Shown: positions 60,595 through 64,000 of the stretch, one piece after another | Layout: each line of letters starts with the position of its first letter | How positions within the stretch are numbered: position 1 is the first letter of the stretch | Assembly: GCA_036898135.1 (NCBI GenBank) | Contig: CM072512.1 | Span: 24,862,323-24,926,322, forward strand | Reading direction: 5' to 3' | From: Oncomelania hupensis | Lineage: Eukaryota > Mollusca > Gastropoda > Littorinimorpha > Pomatiopsidae | DNA length: 64,000 nucleotides | Made by a program: the position numbers and the translations under genes | The notes under the pieces: generated by a model | The model's input: only the letters and a program-made list of their open reading frames with translations | What the model was told of the DNA's origin: nothing | Database searches by the model: none

Positions 60595-61154
60595 CATCAT
60601 CATCAACATCACATTTATTGATTTAGTCACCACAGCAGGTTATGCAGATTAACAACTGAAGTGCACCCGTTAGGGTTTAGCACTTGTTGTTCGCTTTTGT
60701 GTCTTGTATAACGTACCGCGTGCATTCCTCATTACATACAATGCATGGCTTTGACTGAGCCAGTCAGCTGGCACCGGCTTCTCAGGTTAGTGGAGGACAG
60801 GGCGAGGGGAGGGGGAGTGTAAAAAGAAAAATCAACTGGTAGGGATCATTATGTTCTACATACCAAGTTTTAAAGAAATCCATCCATTAGTTTCAGAGAA
60901 AAGTGCGCAGAAGGGACAACATGATGCCGGACTGACAGACCCAAAACAATAGCTCCCAAGCCGTCGCCCAGGGGAGCTAATTATCAGTATCCCTTGGAAG
61001 CCACCGTCGTCATACGTAAACACTGCAGTTCAATGCAGTTTTAGACACGAACTTTATTAGGGCCGGAACAAACGTATCAACGATCGAGCGATGGACGTTG
61101 AACGTTGAACATTGGAACGTTTAATAGGATAAAGGCTTTAGGCTTAAAATCCTA
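60595..61154. other. Unrecognised stretch
   Basis: About 60835-60960 has the feel of an old repeat ('ttctacataccaagttttaaagaaatccatc'), but no copy was found elsewhere in the window. Confidence 0.4.
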
Positions 61155-61290
61155 GTCTTACAACCTGTCCTAAACAGTAGCTGCGGTGAGCAGTTCTTCA
61201 AAACTGGCGCGTGTCCTGCTATCCAGATCACTCAAATGCTGGATACCCTTCACTGGATACCAGTTCAGAGAAGACTATAAATTACGAAGT
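61155..61290 (+). mobile_element. CR1/L2-type LINE relic
   Basis: One frame reads ITQMLDTLHWIPVQRRL, then a stop. The LHWIPVxxRL motif is typical of the region after the RT domain in CR1, L2 and Jockey-type LINEs. Only this short piece is recognisable. Confidence 0.55.
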
Positions 61291-61584
61291 TCTCAGGTTA
61301 GCATTATATTGCATCAATCAGTCTGCCCAATCTTATCTTTTTAAAACTGATTCCTCGTTACCAACCACAACGTAGTCTAACCTTAGCTTCTTGAGTCCGT
61401 TCCTGCTTGAAATACTCATTGTTGGCGACAGGGGCGGATCAGTTAATTTTTGGGGGAGGGTTTCCAAAATTCTATTAAAGGGACTTACTCGGTAAATGTT
61501 AATGATGGTTAAGAAACGCTTCAGATCAACATTGGCAGGACACGCACTTTTCCAGGAGCAGACATCGGAAGTGACCACAATCTT

Positions 61585-61920
61585 GTGATGATGTCTTTCC
61601 GGCTTCACTTGAAGAGAGTAAAGACAGCAAAGTGCACTAGACGAAAGTTCGACCTGGACAAACTGCAAGACCCGGAGGTGACAGAAATATTTCAGGCCAC
61701 AATTGGAGGGAAATTTGCACCACTGCTCATTTTGGGAGCTGGTGAAGTAGATGTCAACACCATGACCACCACCTTCAACTTAGCTGTGACAGATGCCGCC
61801 ACGGAGTCCCTTGGAAAGCACCGGTCAAAGAAGAAGCTGTGGATCACACCTGAACTTTTGGACCTGTGTGATAAACGAAGAGAGATCAAAAAGAAAAAGG
61901 AACACCTGACAGGGAGCTGA
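61585..61920 (+). pseudogene. RTE-like ORF, endonuclease end and linker
   Basis: 111-residue open frame with the end of the endonuclease domain and a Lys/Arg-rich linker. It is out of frame with the RT-bearing frame at 62066 and ends LTGS-stop; the next frame continues GADAYRKINNDIRKGMRTAN. Confidence 0.85.
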
Positions 61921-62065
61921 TGCTTACCGAAAAATCAACAATGACATCCGAAAAGGCATGCGCACAGCAAATGAGAACTGGATAGAAGCTCAATGCCACG
62001 AAATAGAGAACAGTCTGAACAAGAACAACAGCAAGAGGACTATCAGACTGTGAAGCCGCTGACAA

Positions 62066-63202
62066 GTGTTAAACAGCCCAAGGTCTCCACGATCCAAAGC
62101 AAGTGGCTTATGCCTTACAGAAGAACAAGAAGTCTTGGACAGATGGACAGAGTACTGCTCTGACCTTTACAACCACAAACCAAACGGAGACCCATCAGTT
62201 CTAGCATGTCCCGAGAACAGAGAAGAAGAAATCCTCTCAATTCTTCGAGAAGAAGTTGAGGCAGCAGAGCAATCGCTGAAGAAGGGGAAGTCAGCGGGAG
62301 TGGACAACATACCCGCGGAACTGCTTCAAGCAGGAGGAGAAGCGATGATCGACGCACTCACCATTATATGTAACAAGATGTGGCAGAGAGGGGAGTGGCC
62401 TACACCATGGACCCAGTCGCTTGTCATCACTCTTCACAAAAAAGGTAACCTTCAGGAATGTGAAAACTACCGCACCATCAGCCTCATCAGCCATCCCAGC
62501 AAGGTCCTCCTGAAAATAATACTCAACAGGTTGAAACCCCAAGCTGACCAAATCATAGCCGAAGAGCAAGCAGGATTTAGGGCAGGGCGAAGTACCACTA
62601 AACAGATTTTCAACCTCAGAATAATCTGTGAGAAGTACCTACAGCACCAACAACATCTATATCATGTGTTCGTAGACATCAAAAAAGCGTTTGACCGAGT
62701 CTGGCATGCAGCTCTGTGGGCAACCATGAGAGTGTACAACATCAGGCCTAAAATTGTTGAAGTCATCAAAAGCCTGTATGACAAGGCTACCAGTGCAATC
62801 CTCCACAACAGCGCCATCGGAAACTGGTTCAGAACAACAATCGGTGTGCGTCAAGGGTGCCTACTCTCTCCAACACTCTTCAACATCTTCCTAGAGCGCA
62901 TCATGTCAGATGCCCTCGCAGACCACGAAGGCACAGTCAGCATAGGGGGAAGAGCAATCTCCAACCTTCGTTTTTCGGATGACATTGATAGATTGGCTGG
63001 AGAGGAACAAGAACTTGAACGGCTGGCACAGAGGCTTGACACCACCTCCAGAGCCTATGCAATTGAAATAAGTGCAGAGAAGACCAAAATGATGACCAAC
63101 ACCCATGGCATCAACTCGGACATCAAAGTCCAAGGTCAATCCCTCAACACAGTGCATAGCTTCAAATATTTAGGAGCCATTGTATCAGACAATGGGTCCT
63201 GA
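62066..63202 (+). pseudogene. RTE-like reverse transcriptase (broken ORF)
   Basis: 378-residue frame. Motif A region HVFVDIKKAFDRVW, motif B region GVRQGCLLSPTLFNIFLERI, motif C region NLRFSDDID. Motif C is F-S-D-D, not the F-A-D-D seen in the copy at 1-565. The upstream finger motifs LITLHKKGN-like (VITLHKKGN) and NYRTISLIS are present. The frame stops at TGA 63200-63202 where sister copies have CGA (Arg in GSRQEVL), a CpG-type change. After the stop the same protein resumes (RLKPIWKDRT, 63251-63460). Confidence 0.92.
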
Positions 63203-63765
63203 CAGGAAGTCCTCTCCAGGATCGCACAAACAACTGCTGCCCTGGCGAGGTTGAAGCCAATTTGGAAAGACAGGACCATCAGTCTACATTCCAAGGTAAG
63301 GCTTCTGCGCTCCCTTGTCATCTCTGTCTTCCTATATGCTTGCGAAACATGGACCCTCACAGCAGATCTCCAACGAAGAAAACAAAGCATGGAGATGAGG
63401 TGCTACAGAAGATTTCTGGGCATTTCCTATACCCAGAACATCACCAGCCACGAAGTCTGACAGACCTTCACACAAGCCATTGGACAACACGATGACCTGC
63501 TCACAGTGGCGAAAAAACGGAAACTCCGATGGTATGGCCACATCACCAGATCATCAGGTCTTGCAAAGACCATCCTGCAAGGCACAGTGCAAGGAGGTAG
63601 AAGAAGAGGGAGACCGAAAAAGAGGTGGGTTGACAACATTCGAGACTGGACTGGTTTGACACTGAGCGAAAGTTGCTGAGGACAGGGAAAGATGGAATAC
63701 GTTGGTTAAACGATCATCTGTGGTGCCGCTACGACCTCCGAGTTAGGGGATAGGATATGATATGT

Positions 63766-64000
63766 TATTTACTTGTAAGATTAAATTATCAAAATGATAA
63801 TTACCTCCTTTGCTCCCAGAATATGTACTGAGCTTTGCCACACCTTTCGAATCGGAGGGCTTCAACGACGGCGTTCGCGGCGTTTTGAAGCGCTGGCGCG
63901 AGTCCGAATAAGCAAGCAAAACGTCATTGTAAGCCAGGGTTGCCCACACTATGACTTTTTCAGCATGCGAGGTACTTTTAAAATGACCAAGCCAAAATGA
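63766..64000. other. Unrecognised right edge
   Basis: An open frame at 63794-64000 runs to the edge but has no recognisable domain. CCAGGGTTGCCCACACTATG at about 63936 resembles the start of a hAT-type TIR; its partner would lie outside the window. Confidence 0.3.

Larger units (their letters stand above)
61525..63765 (+). mobile_element. RTE-like non-LTR retrotransposon, longest copy
   Basis: Starts within the apurinic endonuclease domain (GADIGSDHNLVMMSF, the SDH active-site motif). It continues through a linker with a frameshift near 61915 and the RT domain, then the conserved C-terminal block (MEMRCYRRFLGISYTQNITS, LRWYGHITRSS, RRRGRPKKRW), ending in a GGATATGATATG tail. About 2.2 kb. 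The 5' part of the endonuclease is missing. Several frameshifts and a stop show that it is dead. Confidence 0.93.

Overview
This window is animal nuclear DNA: two genes with many short exons, GT-AG introns, abundant microsatellites and many layers of transposable elements. Protein matches, TTAGGG-type interstitial repeats and the style of the tRNA-derived SINEs suggest a lophotrochozoan, probably a gastropod mollusc. That placement is an inference. No bacterial, organelle or CRISPR feature is present.

Two host genes can be assembled exon by exon with consistent splice phases. (1) A MICAL-like gene (MICALL1/2 family) on the + strand, coding exons 9551-38525: eleven exons, 4425 nt, 1474 residues. 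It has an N-terminal CH domain, a LIM module with only its first zinc finger, a very large low-complexity exon (3411 nt) and a C-terminal bMERB Rab-binding domain. (2) A UPF0193/EVG1 homologue (human C22orf23) on the - strand, 49161-44650: seven exons, 705 nt, 234 residues. The genes are tail to tail, about 6.1 kb apart. From memory, MICALL1 and C22orf23 are also adjacent and tail to tail on human 22q13.1, so this may be conserved bilaterian microsynteny.

Layout. 1-565: RTE-like LINE fragment running off the left edge. 566-9550: non-coding flank with a 'TCAAGGTCA' repeat, (GA)n/(CT)n tracts, a tRNA-related SINE and a palindromic mariner derivative. 9551-38525: MICAL-like gene, whose introns hold retroelements, hAT, pogo and other TIR elements, several of them nested. 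38526-44649: 3' flanks plus an antisense RTE-like LINE copy. 44650-49161: EVG1 homologue with a SINE in an intron. 49200-53830: RTE-like copies in both orientations, one carrying a hAT-type element with a perfect 8-bp duplication. 54002-55765: non-autonomous Helitron. 56473-57552: a retroelement copy with a 62-bp flanking duplication and an internal Tc1/mariner MITE. 59400-60600: (ATT)n arrays, a SINE and another retroelement copy. 61155-63770: a CR1/L2-type relic and the longest RTE-like copy, broken by frameshifts and a stop.

The most useful results are the likely conserved gene pair, the half LIM domain, and a ~580-705 bp non-autonomous retroelement family (called 'R family' here) with eight recognisable copies, all in one orientation, several with clean target-site duplications. 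Other copies act as 'empty sites' that prove several insertions at base-pair level. Family names beyond superfamily level were not checked by search.
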